NCBI GenBank assembly: GCA_963921935.1
Contig: OY998180.1
Location: 207,168,244 to 207,232,243, forward strand
From: Galeruca laticollis
Lineage: Eukaryota > Arthropoda > Insecta > Coleoptera > Chrysomelidae
Reading direction: 5' to 3'
DNA length: 64,000 nucleotides
Under the pieces are notes generated by a model, which was given only the letters and a program-made list of their open reading frames with translations, was not told where the DNA came from and ran no database searches. A program made the position numbers and the translations under genes. Shown in pieces: positions 10,746 through 22,522 of the stretch (positions are counted from its first letter, which is position 1; the number at the start of each line of letters is the position of its first letter).

Positions 10746-11575
10746 TTTATAATGTCAAAAAAAATTCATAAAAATTGCGATTGTGCGCGTCGTTTGTTTT
10801 GAACTAGAACTCTTTATGAATTTTTTTTGACGTTATAAAAATACTTACATCAATATTTTTCGTCAATAAGTTCTTAAATAAGTATCCTTTGAAATAGTTC
10901 AAGAAAATTTGGTAAAATTTTGAAGCTTCGGGTTCAAAACGAACAATGTGCGTCAGCGCATAATCGTAATCTTTATGATTTTTTTTACGTTATAAAAAAT
11001 ACTTACATCACAATTTTTCGTCAATAGGTTCCTAATTAAGCGTCTTTTGAAATTATTGTTAAAGAAAATTTGAAGAAGTTTTGGAGCTTCGAGTTCAAAA
11101 CGAACGATGGGCGTTAGCACACAATAGTAATATTTATGAACTTTTGTTGACGTTATAAAAAATACTTACATCACAATTTTTCGTCAATAGGTTCCTAATT
11201 AAGCGTCTTTTGAAATTATTGTTAAAGAAAATTTGAAAAAGTTTTGGAGCTTCGACTTCAAAACGAACGATGGGCGTTAGCACACAATAGTAATATTTAT
11301 GAACTTTTTTTGACGTTATAAAAAATACTTACATCACAATTTTTCGTCAATAGGTTCCTAATTAAGTGTCCTTTGAAATTCTTGAAGAAAATTTGATGAA
11401 ATTTTAGGGCTTCCGGTTCAAAACGAACGATGAGCGTCAGCGCACAATCGTAATCATTATGAATTTATTTGACGTTATAAAAAATACTTACATCACAATT
11501 TTTATTCAATTGGTTTCTAATTAGTTATTCTTTGTAATAGTTGAATATTGTTTTCTTTATTTTTGGGTCTTCGAT
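10746..11575 (+). repeat. 162-bp tandem repeat array, about 4.7 units
   Basis: Units begin near 10803, 10971, 11132, 11294 and 11453 (the last partial). Each holds TATGAATTTTTTTTGACGTT, AATACTTACATCACAATTTT, CGTCAATAGGTTCCTAATT and GTTCAAAACGAACGATG in that order. Units 2 to 4 are close to identical, while the first and last are more diverged, as expected for an array homogenised from its middle. A fragment of the same unit lies inverted at 10746-10802, giving the array a foldback left edge. Confidence 0.85.
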
Positions 11576-13554
11576 TCAGAATCAGTGAAATATTGAAAAA
11601 TTTGAAAACTTTTTATTCACTAAATCTTTAGTTTTTGGTAGTAAAATAATGTAGCCTATTAAAATGTTATTATATGTCTCCTATATTAACATTTTTTTGC
11701 AGTACAGTTTATTTTGTGGATTGTTAAAAAAATCCGTGGATAACTTCTAGTAAATGAACTTGAATTATTTCGTTTATGTATTGAAATATCAATAAATTTG
11801 CAAAATAAGACTTTAAAAACCCTCTTACACCAATCTAGAAACTCGAAGGAGCATGGTTTGCGAAATTTAATTATTTATTTATACATTAGAAACTCAATAT
11901 AATAAACGAGCCGGCTCTGTAAGCCGACGGGAGGGTCTGGCCATTAATTGAACCTCAGGGCTAATCCCTCAAATTTACACCTTTTATAATGTTCAGGCGG
12001 TGGTAAAAATTCAATAGTTATTTCAAGATTAACTATGTTATTTGTTACTTCATCTCAAAGAAAAACAGAGGTAATAAAAAAAATTCCAATTGCACAAGAC
12101 CAATTGGGCAGGCTTATTTCAAGTAATATTTTTGCATCAAATCAAAATCAAAAAAATATTTTTTTTGGCAAATTTGTAATTTTTTTTAAATAAATGTCTC
12201 CATGTGCGTGTTAGAAAAAAAGTGTTAATAGTACAGTAAATGAAGACAACAAAATGGTGTAACCTCCGAATTTTTTCGTTCTTAACTGATTTTTATGCAA
12301 ATTTAGAATTAAGCTATTTTACCCTCTAGATAAAACCTAATATACTCCTGACGTATGCTTTTTATATTTAAGGAGTGAAAACCACCCCGTTACGTTAAAA
12401 AATTGGAAAATTACAAAAAAGTATTGTATGTCGATTAAAATATTGGTAGAATAAATATTATTTTAGATTATGGACAATATTACCAAAAAAAATGTTTTTT
12501 TCACGTTAGAAAGGTATTATGGTGCATGTATCATATATTCAAACCTTTTTAAAAGTTAGTGATATAATTAATAATCTATTACAATACCCCCTTAAAAACT
12601 ACCCCTAAATGAAAACTGAAAATACATTTTAGGAACTGGTTTGAGTTTCTGTAAAAAATTTGAATTTTTTATTATTAACTGTTTATAATGTACATTTTTT
12701 AAACCCTTAAAAACTACCCCTAATAATAAATTAAAATGAAAAAATATTTTTTAAATGATTTAAAATTAATTATGGTGTCTCCTCTTTTAAATCACTTTTA
12801 ATGACAAAAAATATACATTCAACATGGAAAGGATGCCTCTCTGCAGTAGCTCTATCGTATAATACATACAAACAGGCATATTGCTGTGCTCCGCAATTAT
12901 ATCGAAAAGGTAGGGTTGGTTTTTCGATGATAACTTTTTTAATTTTAAAGCTACGAAATCGATCCAAAAACCATTTTACAGGGAATTTCAACAGCTACAA
13001 GTTATGTGAACTTGAATATTTTCTATGCAGTTGTTTTTGAAAATTTTGAAGTTAAAGGGCTTGAAGAACATGGCCCTCGCTCTCATCTGCAAACTTGTAT
13101 CAGCGGTATCTCCGTTAATTTTGATCGTGCTACGTGGGTATCAGTTAGAGTACTTCACCAATATTACTAGGAAAACATAAAAGGTTTTACCAAATTAATT
13201 CATAGGTTTGACTGGCTCGAAATTATAGGGTTGTTCTATTCGGACCAGTAGAGTGGGTCGTGGAGGAGCCAGAAATAAAAGAAATAGATTTCTAGGGTTC
13301 TTTATATTCCTCACACTGAACAGCTTAGTTACCCAATTTGTCTAGTTGCTTATTTACAGATAATATGGCCCCATGTAGTACTACACGGTGTACATAGTGC
13401 TATAGATACAAGGTGATTCTAAATGATATTTATGTTGAAAGCAAAACTAATGGACTAAATGATTTATAACTGCAATAAGTAATTGACCAGACAATATTTC
13501 TTGTACGGGAGCAGGACCCAGCCACAATACGCAGAATTAAGAAAAGAAAAGAAT
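11576..13554. other. intergenic, transposon scraps only
   Basis: No gene. The phrase CCTTAAAAACTACCCCTA occurs twice about 110 bp apart (near 12591 and 12704), a probable small repeat. Open frames at 12770-13040 lie opposite each other and resemble nothing I know. Confidence 0.35.
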
Positions 13555-13758
13555 GGAAATCTCTTACTTCCTACTCCAGGTGGTGCGACTCTACCTTTAC
13601 AGCAGGCTGTACGCTATACGTTGGTATAATTTGTGACATTATTAGATGCTACTGGAACTAATGTAATAGGACAGGTTGCTGGTGAATAGTTGGCAGCTAA
13701 TTATTTAACTGGTCATTCCAGTATTGGCCTAAAATTGCGAATATTTATGTTTAGATGA
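13555..13758 (+). pseudogene. unrecognised decayed coding segment
   Basis: A frame of 67 codons with two internal stops has protein-like, non-AT-driven composition: GGATLPLQQAVRYTLV, then LLDATGTNVIGQVAG, then LAANYLTGHSSIGLKLRIF. I do not recognise the family. It ends about 20 bp before the foldback element at 13776. It could be an old transposon or viral protein fragment; a protein search would decide. Confidence 0.3.
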
Positions 13759-13775
13759 ACATCTCCGGAAATCAA

Positions 13776-14988
13776 GGTTAGACCAGGCGGTAGAGCAGTA
13801 AAAGTAGGATCTAATGAATGTTGTTTGATAACGCAAAAATTTTTATGCAGAAAGCTGCCGAATATTGTGTACAACAATAATATCTATGTTTGCCTACTCC
13901 AAAAAGTGCTTGCTAAATGCTGTAGAACAACAAATCTACCGAAATATCGAAAAATTAGCCATTTTTCGATACATTTGTGTCTAAAACTTTGAAACAAAGC
14001 CTTAAATAAAAAAAAACTGCTCTTTCTTTTCTGTTTATTTGACGATTTCCTATCAGGTTATGATATAATTGATAAATATTTATCAAATTTTCAGAAAAGA
14101 TTGTTAAACATATGACAATTACGCACAAAAATTTTTGTAACGATCGACCGCGTAGTTTCTCACTGCCACAATTATTAATTAACAAATTATAAAAAAGTTG
14201 ATCGCGCGTACCTTGTTTAAACAACGGTGAAAAAGGAGCACGTAATTTTTTTAAATTTTGTCAAATTTTTTCCATTATAAACAAGGACGGTTAGTTATGA
14301 TAAACAAAGACCATTTAAGAAAGAAAATATACTTTTTATCAATATTTATTATTGAAACGTTTAATTAGTTGCATGATTTGATGAACAAATTATTTATAAT
14401 GGAAAAAATTTGACAAAATTTAAAAAAATTGTTAAAACGTAAAATGGTTTTTTTATAATTGCTTATTGTTTGTTATGACACTAAGTAACTGTTAAACATT
14501 GCGTGCTCCTTTTGCACCGTTGTTTAAACAAGGTACACGCGATCAACTTTTTTATAATTTGTTAATTAATAATTGTGACAGAGAAAAACTACGCGATCAA
14601 TCGTTACAAAAACTTTTGTGCGTAATTGTCATATTTTTAACTATCTTTTCTGAAAATTTGATAAATATTTATCAATTTTTACTTATCGAAAAATTTCTCA
14701 AAGTTTACATATGATTTTTTACTAATATTCGCATATTATTCATGGAAAATAAAAGTTTTTCGATTCGCGATTCTCATAACCTTATAGGAAATCGTCAAAT
14801 AAACAAAAAAGAAAGAGTAAATTTTTTTGATTTAAGGCTTTGTTTCGGTTTTCGATATTTCGGTACATTTGTTGTTCTACAGCATTTAGCAAGCACTTTT
14901 TGGAGTAAGCAAACATAGATTATTGTTGTACACAATATTCGGCAACTTTCTGCATTTTGATTGCTCTATCGCCTGGACTATACCGAAT
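13776..14988. repeat. 1.2-kb foldback element
   Basis: Two inverted arms, about 13776-14280 and 14393-14988, flank a spacer of about 110 bp. The left end CCAGGCGGTAGAGCA matches the reverse complement of the right end (TGCTCTATCGCCTGG). Long blocks match throughout, for example the GCCGAATATTGTGTACAACAA region and its inverse. The left arm carries about 45 extra bases near 13805-13850, and the right arm has extra sequence near 14700-14780. Short open frames in each arm are the same sequence read on opposite strands and are not genes. Confidence 0.85.
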
Positions 14989-17309
14989 ATGGGCAGCGGC
15001 CGTGTAAAGAAAGGTACGTAAATCTACAGAATGTGTGCATCAACTGATGTCAATCGTACTCTCTCTTTGATGTTACTTTCTTTGTACTAGGGCTCCTTAG
15101 ATCCGAAATAAAATTCGATTTTAATTAAAACACATGGTCTAAATTCGGCCTAGAAAAAAGAAAAGACAGAAGGAAGAGAGATAGACAACCTGACAATTTC
15201 CTTAGCTAGGCAATTTTTGGTGACATTACACTCACAGAACCAGAGTAAGATTTATATTTTGTATTCAAGAAGAATTTTAGTTCAAGGTCAATGACTACAG
15301 GTTTTTTCAATAGATAATTAGCTGATCTTTATTAGAATTTATAACAAATTGTAAGTATTATTTTATTAAATCCCTATTCAGCCAAAAAAATATAATGAAC
15401 CCGTAATAATCGTACAGAAACAAAAAACTATTCTATGACATTTTTTTTATTCCTAGTATTTTTCGTATCTTTTTTTATTTTTAAAGTTATTTTCAAAAAT
15501 TCATCATTTTTCTTGAAATTTGATTTTTTTTTTCATTTATAACGTTATATTTTTAAAAATATGCATTAGAAATCGCTGTAACTTGTAAATATTTAAAATA
15601 AATTATAAAAAGACTACCTTTAATTAACATTTTCATGAAAAAATCATCTATATTTGTACTGATTTTTTTCTCGGAATAGGGAATAAGCAGTTTTATTTTT
15701 ATGACAACTTAGTTAATTTTTATGCAAACGACTTAAAATTAAGTTCATTTTAAAGTTTTTTTATAGTTCTTTAAAAAATGTATGGCACAGTTATTTTTAA
15801 AACTTTTTAACTCATTTTATGTTAAATAGTTTACAATCAGTTTCCAACGAACAAAAAGTTGTCTCTATTTCATCACCTATTGCATCTAAATAAATAAAAA
15901 ACAAAACCAATCGTTTTCTCTTTTAATAAGCTACATTTTCTTTCTAACGTTTTTTCTCATAGGATGTCAATTTTCCGAGTTATTTGAGAAAAACTGCTGT
16001 GACTTTTTAATGAAAAATTAACATTTTCAATCCCGAATAATTCGAAAAGTATTGAGTTAAGAAAAAACGTTCATCTATGACTTTTTACTTAAAATTTATT
16101 TCTCTATCGATTTCTGCAGTTAAATTTAACATTATATTTTTCCACCCCTAGAAGGGGTGACTTCCACCCCCTGGACATAAGCATACCCCGGCACCATATT
16201 AGGTTTGTTTTTGAGGTATTTTCTACTTACTGTTCGAGTTTTACGTCAATCGGTTCAGAACGAAATAATTCCCAGTGAAAACCCATCATTTACTGGACTA
16301 TATTTGGATAAATTTTCAATTTGGTTAAATTATTTTCTGTTTAATGATATAACAATACTAATATATTTAGATGTAGATGTATACATTTTGCAAACGTTTC
16401 GTAAATCAAAAATAAATTTAAAAATAATATGTTGCGGTTTAATAATGCATTAAATTTAAATTATGTGCATAATATACAATTGGGGTGAAAACACTCAGAA
16501 GTCTAGACTCCTAACCGATTACAAAATATTTAACTAGTACCAAAGTGCTGTCGCCATACCGTCTGATTAGCATTTATCTTGGTTATTTAAATATAACACT
16601 TCCAGCAATGTTATCATAAAATAATAGAATCGTAATAAAAATCTATATTTAGTTACGTTTTTATAAATACATTATGTGTTTAGGTGAACGTGCTACTAAT
16701 GTTTACATATCTTTAAATAACCCTACAGATTAGTAATTTTATGCGAACCGTTTGAATTAGGAATTAGTTTTAATGTTGGACGAATAATTTGTAATTAAAA
16801 ATATGATATCAAGACTGTTCATGAGCTACCCAACAAGATTCAAAGGCAATACGGTTTAGAGCAGATATTCTCTCCAGCAGCTGGCGTGTAATAAATCAAG
16901 GAAAATATCTATTTATAACATTTTTATCCTGACAAATATGTTTTTATTGTTTTATTTGATGGTTGATTCGGCATTGACATTTGGCATATTTATCATGATA
17001 AAAATAAAACCCACAATTAATTTGGACTCATCCCAAGAAACACAATTCTACATAAATATATAAATAAAAAAGTTGTTTAAGGTATCTTAGATCTTTTTAT
17101 TCATATGTTTGTCAACAAATTTTCTATATATTGGGTCCAAATTAATAAAAAATGTGTTTTTATATAGATATATTTCACAGAGGTTTGTAGCCTATTCCAC
17201 TGCGATATTTGCAGATCTATTGTGATCCTCTAAATCATCTGCATTGAATACTCTCTCAGGTTCTTTCAAAATAGACTCAAGCTTTTCTTTTTAGATAATC
17301 ATAAACCTC
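14989..17309. other. intergenic, no gene recognised
   Basis: AT-rich throughout. A G/C patch at 16141-16200 (CACCCCTAGAAGGGGTG, a short palindrome, then CACCCCCTGG) looks like the edge of an unidentified DNA transposon. The 82-codon frame at 16205 is extremely AT-driven and unconvincing. Confidence 0.35.
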
Positions 17310-18060
17310 ACGACTATGGAGATAGGAACGAAAGATAGAATTTCTTCCGCAACAAAGGCTATATATCATGAACACCTATTTAAAAAAAAGCCCACAAAGA
17401 ATATGGACGTGGCAGTCACCAAATGGCACGAACAGGAACGAAATTGACTTTATAATTACTAACAACAAAGAACGTTCAAGATGTAACTGTATTCTACAAA
17501 TTTTCAACCGGTAATGACCACAGAATGGTTAGAGTGTAAAGAAGAAATATGGTATCAAGGTCAAAAATAGTCAAATTCACTTCGATTACTAACACAAGGA
17601 CCAGACAAGGAAGTAATAGAGAGTAACACAGCAGAGCTAAAGAGTTTGAACAAAAACATTTCAAAGGCTATAAGGAGCTTTAACACTAAAGAAATAACTA
17701 ATACCATAGAACAAAAGCCTGAAAATTCTAAAACGGAAATTGATGACAGGAACGAGGAATATTTATAAGAAGAAAAATAAGCAAGGGCACATCATATGCG
17801 AACAACAAGAGATTCAGAATTAAAACACAAACAACTGAAATCACTATTTTCACTGAGTTTGGGGACTAAAAAGAATAGAATGTTTAGGAGGTGAACTACG
17901 AGGACTTCTTGGCCACCATCAACATAACAAGATAACTTGGACTTTTAACAAAGACATATAATAAGAGAAGAGGAGAAAACTTTTAAGAATCAAAGGGAGC
18001 AGTAACGCAAAAACACAAATTGTTCGAAACTGTGAGTATCACTGAAAAGATAGGACACAG
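17310..18060 (+). pseudogene. RTE-like LINE, endonuclease C-terminus and linker relic
   Basis: The decayed frame reads YIMNTYFKKSPQRIWTWQSP then NGTNRNEIDFIIT. This is the conserved C-terminal part of the apurinic-like endonuclease of RTE-type LINEs (the W-x-W..D/N-G..R-NEID-I block), which makes the target nick. It is followed by the GNDHRMVRV equivalent of the SDH-R motif, then a basic linker with many stops. No reverse transcriptase follows. A piece of the linker that would come next in such an element is found separately at 32610. Confidence 0.7.
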
Positions 18061-18194
18061 GCTGCAATGTATAAACCATAATTTTTTAGGCTCACAGCCA
18101 GCCTTATATGTATATAATTGTTCAATCAGGTTCCAAATACAACCATTCTCTATTGCTAAACAAAATATAAAGGCATATAAACCTTTGCGATAAG

Positions 18195-18432
18195 AGGTTT
18201 GTTCTCACACAAGTCACAAACAATCAGAAACAGTCAGGATTCTGCGCAATACATTTCTCCGCGTTCATACATAAGTTTCTGATTGTTCACACAAGCTTGA
18301 CTAATGGTGTTCCAACTGTCCAACGTCCAGCTGTTTCCAAACAATCAGAAACTTAAGTATGAACGCGGAGAAATGGATTGCGCAGAATCCTGTCTGTTTC
18401 TGATTGTTTGTGACTTGTGTGAGATCAAACCT
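18195..18432. repeat. nested palindrome (hairpin within hairpin)
   Basis: Arms 18195-18287 and 18340-18432 are near-perfect reverse complements, with only a handful of mismatches over 93 bp, around a 52-bp loop. Each arm itself starts and ends with inverted copies of CAATCAGAAAC, so each arm can also fold alone. The frame at 18304-18531 is a by-product of this structure. Confidence 0.9.
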
Positions 18433-19081
18433 AAGGATAGACAAGGTTACACACATACACACGTTACGTTCCGGAGTCCCTCAGGAAGATATTTTAAAAT
18501 TTTCAATACAAACAAAAGACTTCGATTTTAGTATAATATAGATTTTTTCCTATCTATATTGCCAGTGTTTACACTGTTTTTTTTTGTTACATATACGTGA
18601 TGATGTAAAGTTTTATTATTCATTGTAAATATAGTTTTTTATGTTTTAATATGAGAAACTGTACAATAATTATAATCAAACTACAGTTGAAATTTTGTGA
18701 TGATCCCCGTATCTGTGACAATTTATTTTCGAAAGAATACACGACATTAGTGGTTTATTAATCGCGTGTCAAGAACACGACTGTTGGGTACTGTTTGTCT
18801 GTTTATCACGAATTGACATGTTTATTGATAATCTTTCGATAAAATATTAAACAGAAAAATAATTAATTGTCGAATGTATGGATGTTTTCTCAGAATTAGA
18901 ATTAGATAGATGGAAGTAGTTTTATAAACAAAATAGTACAATGTTACACATAGGGTACTCTACATTAATGTCATCGTCAGCTGTTTAATGGCGTCCAGAG
19001 GACAAACAAAGAGATTATTATAACGAAAGTGAATATGCAGTTATTTTTATTTTAAAAATTTTGAATCTTTTGACCCTTAAA
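18433..19081. other. presumed promoter and 5' leader of the small spliced gene
   Basis: No coding signal until the ATG at 19082. A short GC-richer stretch at 18970-19010 may be the transcription start region, but no clear TATA or initiator was identified. Confidence 0.3.
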
Positions 19082-19260
19082 ATGCCTAGTTTTGGTGATG
19101 TCGTTGATTGTGGAAGTCATGGAATGATGGATCAGGTGAGTTTTTATTTATTAATTCCCTCAGTGTTAAAGTACAAACATAAACCAAAGTTGAATATTTT
19201 GAAAAAATGGATTGCAGCCCTAAAAAGAGGATATTTGCTCAAAACACTTTATAACAAGTG

Positions 19261-19347
<87 letters not shown>

Positions 19348-20394
19348 GCAAAATGGTATTCTTGGCGGTAGATAAATCAAAAATCTCTCAATATCTTAGG
19401 GATTCTGTCGTAAGTAGGGCTGAATTAAACTCTTATTTACTACCCAACATTTCGAAAAATTTTATTTTCTTTTTCAAGGCTGAAATATGGACATGTTGGT
19501 ACATTTCATTAATTAACAATTTTTTTATACTTACGTGTAAAGTGAGTTAATAAATATTAAAATAGTTCATACTCGGAACAAAAAAAATATATTTTATGTA
19601 TAGATACTTTTTAAGTACTAATTCAAAAGGATCTTTTTGATTTGAAGGAACATTATATGTCACAGTTTGAGTGACAGTTTTTTGGTTGAGACATAACCTA
19701 GTTGATGTGTTCAACTTTATGACTTAAGAGACAGTCTTCATTATTAGTAGCATGACTTGTCACTAATTCATGATCCTATGAACAAAGGAAGTCCTATATA
19801 TCATATATTCTCCCTTGTCAACGAGCGAAAGTTGTAAGGTATATTACTCTCACTAATTACCCCACTCAATCTCACGATAACAAGAGTGAATGTAGTATAT
19901 ACACAACAACTCCGTTATAACTCATTAGTTATATAGATGTTTATATTTATAAGTTAGAAATATCTACAATTTGATTGTTCTTATGTTGTTGGTTAAATGA
20001 AAGAAGATACGCTTATGCGGGAGAATCATTATATTACATTATTTATTATTGGAAATCTGAAAATAAAAAAAACTAGTAAAACTTTAAAAAACTAGAATGG
20101 TCTCAAAGAGAGGAAAAAAGAGAACAAAATAAAGTTGTGGTAATAATAACATTAAATTATGTGCCTAAATTATTATTTATGCTCTATCGTTTAATAATTT
20201 CTGAGACAAGTGTATTTAGACAAAAAATTGTTACAGGATCATAATATTGTTGTGCTTCTCCTGCCCGTAGTTTTTTTTCAAACTAATTGGGCAGTTTATT
20301 TACATATTTTATAGGTGGCGCTTTATTAATTTTTTTTTAGGTTAATAATGATGCGACTCAAGATATTGCTGCTAAGACCAGCTCTGATCTTTAG
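19082..20394 (+). CDS. small two-exon protein of 35 residues, function unknown
   Basis: Exon 1 (19082-19135) starts with AAAATGCC and encodes MPSFGDVVDCGSHGMMDQ. It ends exactly at a consensus donor CAG|GTGAGT. A strong pyrimidine-rich acceptor (TTTATTAATTTTTTTTTAG) ends at 20340. Exon 2 (20341-20394) continues in phase 0 as VNNDATQDIAAKTSSDL and stops at TAG 20392-20394. An AATAAA polyadenylation signal lies 19 bases later at 20413-20418. The composition is not AT-driven, unlike random frames here. The 1.2-kb intron contains the (AT)n tract. I do not recognise the protein. Extra exons inside the intron cannot be excluded, in which case it is the two ends of a longer protein. It is the best candidate in the window for a non-transposon gene. 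Confidence 0.55.
19264..19344. repeat. (AT)n microsatellite
   Basis: About 80 bp of uninterrupted AT dinucleotide within the intron of the small spliced gene. Likely to vary in length between individuals. Confidence 0.98.
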
Positions 20395-20538
20395 TGACAT
20401 TGTAAATTTGCAAATAAATATCAAAAACAATGAAAAACAGTGTTTAATTTATTTTAATTCCCATATATTGAAACAATTTAAAAAATGTATACACAACAAA
20501 ATAAAAAAAGTGTGAATTGAAATAAACACAAACTTCTT

Positions 20539-20655
20539 TTAAACAGCTTGGACAATACTATAAGCTTCATAGAATTGTAGAGGAACTTCTGTCATTTCTA
20601 AACAGTCCTTGTGGTACCATTCCATTTTGCAATTACCATTATCACATATAATCAT
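20539..20655 (-). pseudogene. PHD-finger-like C-terminal fragment
   Basis: A 38-codon frame begins MIICDNGNCKMEWYHKDCLE, with C4, C9, H15 and C18 spaced as in the second half of a PHD finger (C-x4-C...W-x-H-x2-C), and stops at TAA. Such PHD tails occur at the C-terminus of several insect mobile-element proteins as well as chromatin readers. The N-terminal half of the finger is not visible just upstream, so this is either a last exon or a remnant. It faces the small spliced gene tail to tail, 145 bp from its stop. Confidence 0.45.
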
Positions 20656-20879
20656 ATGTCATCAATCGAATACAAGTACAAAATCTTGAGGTAACATTCA
20701 TATTTCTTGTGTAATACTACTTACTAAGGAGTTCAGGCATAATGAAATTTTTATTAAACAAACTTTTTTGAGATTAAAAAGCCCAAAAATCTTCATTAAA
20801 TAATACTAGGTCTATAAATAGGACTTTAGCATTCCCGATCACAAAACTATGTCTTTGTTACATCCATATGTTGTTGAAT

Positions 20880-21080
20880 TTAATAAAAATAAGCATGCGT
20901 GGTTTCCAACAATCTTGGTTTAGTGGTTAGTAGAGGAAATTTCGTCGCATCCGTGAAGACGTCTTCACTTTTTAAAGTGACAGGGTCCAGGTTCAGGTTA
21001 CCAATAACACGTAACTTTTGATTATAATGGTTCGCCACTTCAAGATCTTCCGCTGATAATCGTTTGAAGTACACACTCAT
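20880..21080 (-). CDS. unrecognised 66-residue open frame
   Basis: Starts MSVYFKRLSAEDLEVANHYN and runs to a TAA with balanced composition (Asp, Glu, Lys, Pro), unlike random AT-rich frames. It lies upstream, on the same strand, of the PHD-like fragment at 20655-20539 and could be an earlier exon of the same gene, although no donor was proven. No domain recognised. Confidence 0.35.
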   Translation of the reverse strand: MSVYFKRLSAEDLEVANHYNQKLRVIGNLNLDPVTLKSEDVFTDATKFPLLTTKPRLLETTHAYFY

Positions 21081-21367
21081 GATGATAACTTAACAAAAAT
21101 AAAAAACCACACAAACGATTCTTCGCAAAAATCGAAAAACAAACCAGTTTGTATGACCCAACCCAACACTCTAGTTAAGTTCTGATATTGATAGTGTTAC
21201 TGGCCGCAGTAAAGCCATTTCGGAACGCTTGACAGTGGCAGTAATCTTAAACTGCAAATTCTTTTCGGAACAATTCGGGCAGTAGATCGGTGACAAGCTT
21301 TGGTTGTACAGAAAATAACCTATTCCTATTGTTTTCATGTTTATTGAAATGAAACGTATCTTATTGG

Positions 21368-21583
21368 ATGAAAATATTAAGTGATAGCGATTCTGATTCA
21401 TCAGAAAAATCAGATAGCTCAAGTACCTCAATTTCTAATGAACCTATGGAAGATTCCATAAATTTAATTACTATTTTTCCTAAGATTAGAGGACCAATTA
21501 AAAGGATACCACGAATAGAGGGTTACATTTAAAATGTAGTTGGTAATTATACTCCAGATATTTTCAAACTACATTTCAGATAA
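21368..21583 (+). pseudogene. N-terminus of a PIF/Harbinger-like transposase, decayed
   Basis: From ATG 21368 an acidic, serine-rich leader (SDSDSDSSEKSDSSS) leads into RIPRIEGYI, a TAA at 21530, then NVVGNYTPDIFKLHFR and another TAA at 21581. The block E-x2-V-x5-D/P-x2-F-x2-HFR resembles the start of insect Harbinger-type nucleases. No catalytic region follows. The family call rests on one short block and is tentative. Confidence 0.45.
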
Positions 21584-22522
21584 GTAAAGAGAATCATTCT
21601 TAAACTGAGTTAGCTGCATCTATATGAACAACAATGGAGAACAAACCTTGAAGATTAGCAGAGGTTTCAGCATCAACTTCTACGCTAAAATCTTCCAGTA
21701 CAACTTTATACATTTTTGGCTGTATGCAGATTGGAATAACAATATTTTTTAATCTATAACATTAACAACTTATTAATGTACTGTCAGATGTCACATTACT
21801 ACAACTACATGACCATTTCTGTTAAAGTAGTACCAGTAAATTTGTTAGTTTTGGAAAGTGCCGCGAAAATATTGCCAGTGAATTTCAGTAAAATTGGAAC
21901 GGCTAAATTTACTGAGCAGTACTGTTCGGGAATATCGGAACATGGCATCTGTTTGTCTTCTGACGGCCATATTGAAATCAATCAGCTGTTTTCGTAGAGT
22001 GCCCTATTATATGAATATTGTTGAATATTTTAAAGATAGGATTCTCTCAAAGAATTCTTGTTATGGGAAATTCGAAGTATACTATGATTGTGTCAGGAGG
22101 GTAGTGAATTTTAAAATACAAACATAATATTCTTCAAGGTTGAATTTAAACTTATATTATAAAATCTCTGCTATAACAAGAGTTAGTGGAGGATATATGA
22201 AATATGGACATTTAGGGCAATAAGACAACAAACCAATATTCGTGCCGATAAGATCGTCTGGGACCTCACAAATAATACGGGGGTTGATATATTTATTACC
22301 TTATGTTGTTGAATAATGTTTAATAAAAGAAAGTGTGGTGACTGTGAAGTTAATGAAAACGAACTTCAATAGCTTAGGTGATTTTTTCTCACGAGGTAAC
22401 CAATTTCATATATTGTAATAATTATTATTATGTTGATACTTTGTTGATTTGTTAAGTTATTATAACAACTATCGTATTTTACTCTTCAAGTTGACAAATA
22501 TATCTATCTATACATACATAAC
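21584..22522. other. intergenic, no gene recognised
   Basis: Two overlapping 70-codon frames at 21776-22127 have moderately protein-like stretches but match nothing I know. No repeats stand out. Confidence 0.3.

Noticed and set aside
13955..14714. Two similar open frames (GTRDQLFYNLLINN) on opposite strands
   Set aside because: They are the two arms of the foldback read in opposite directions, not a conserved gene pair.
18304..18531. 75-codon frame with many cysteines
   Set aside because: It lies within the right arm of the nested palindrome; the cysteines come from the repeated palindromic sequence.
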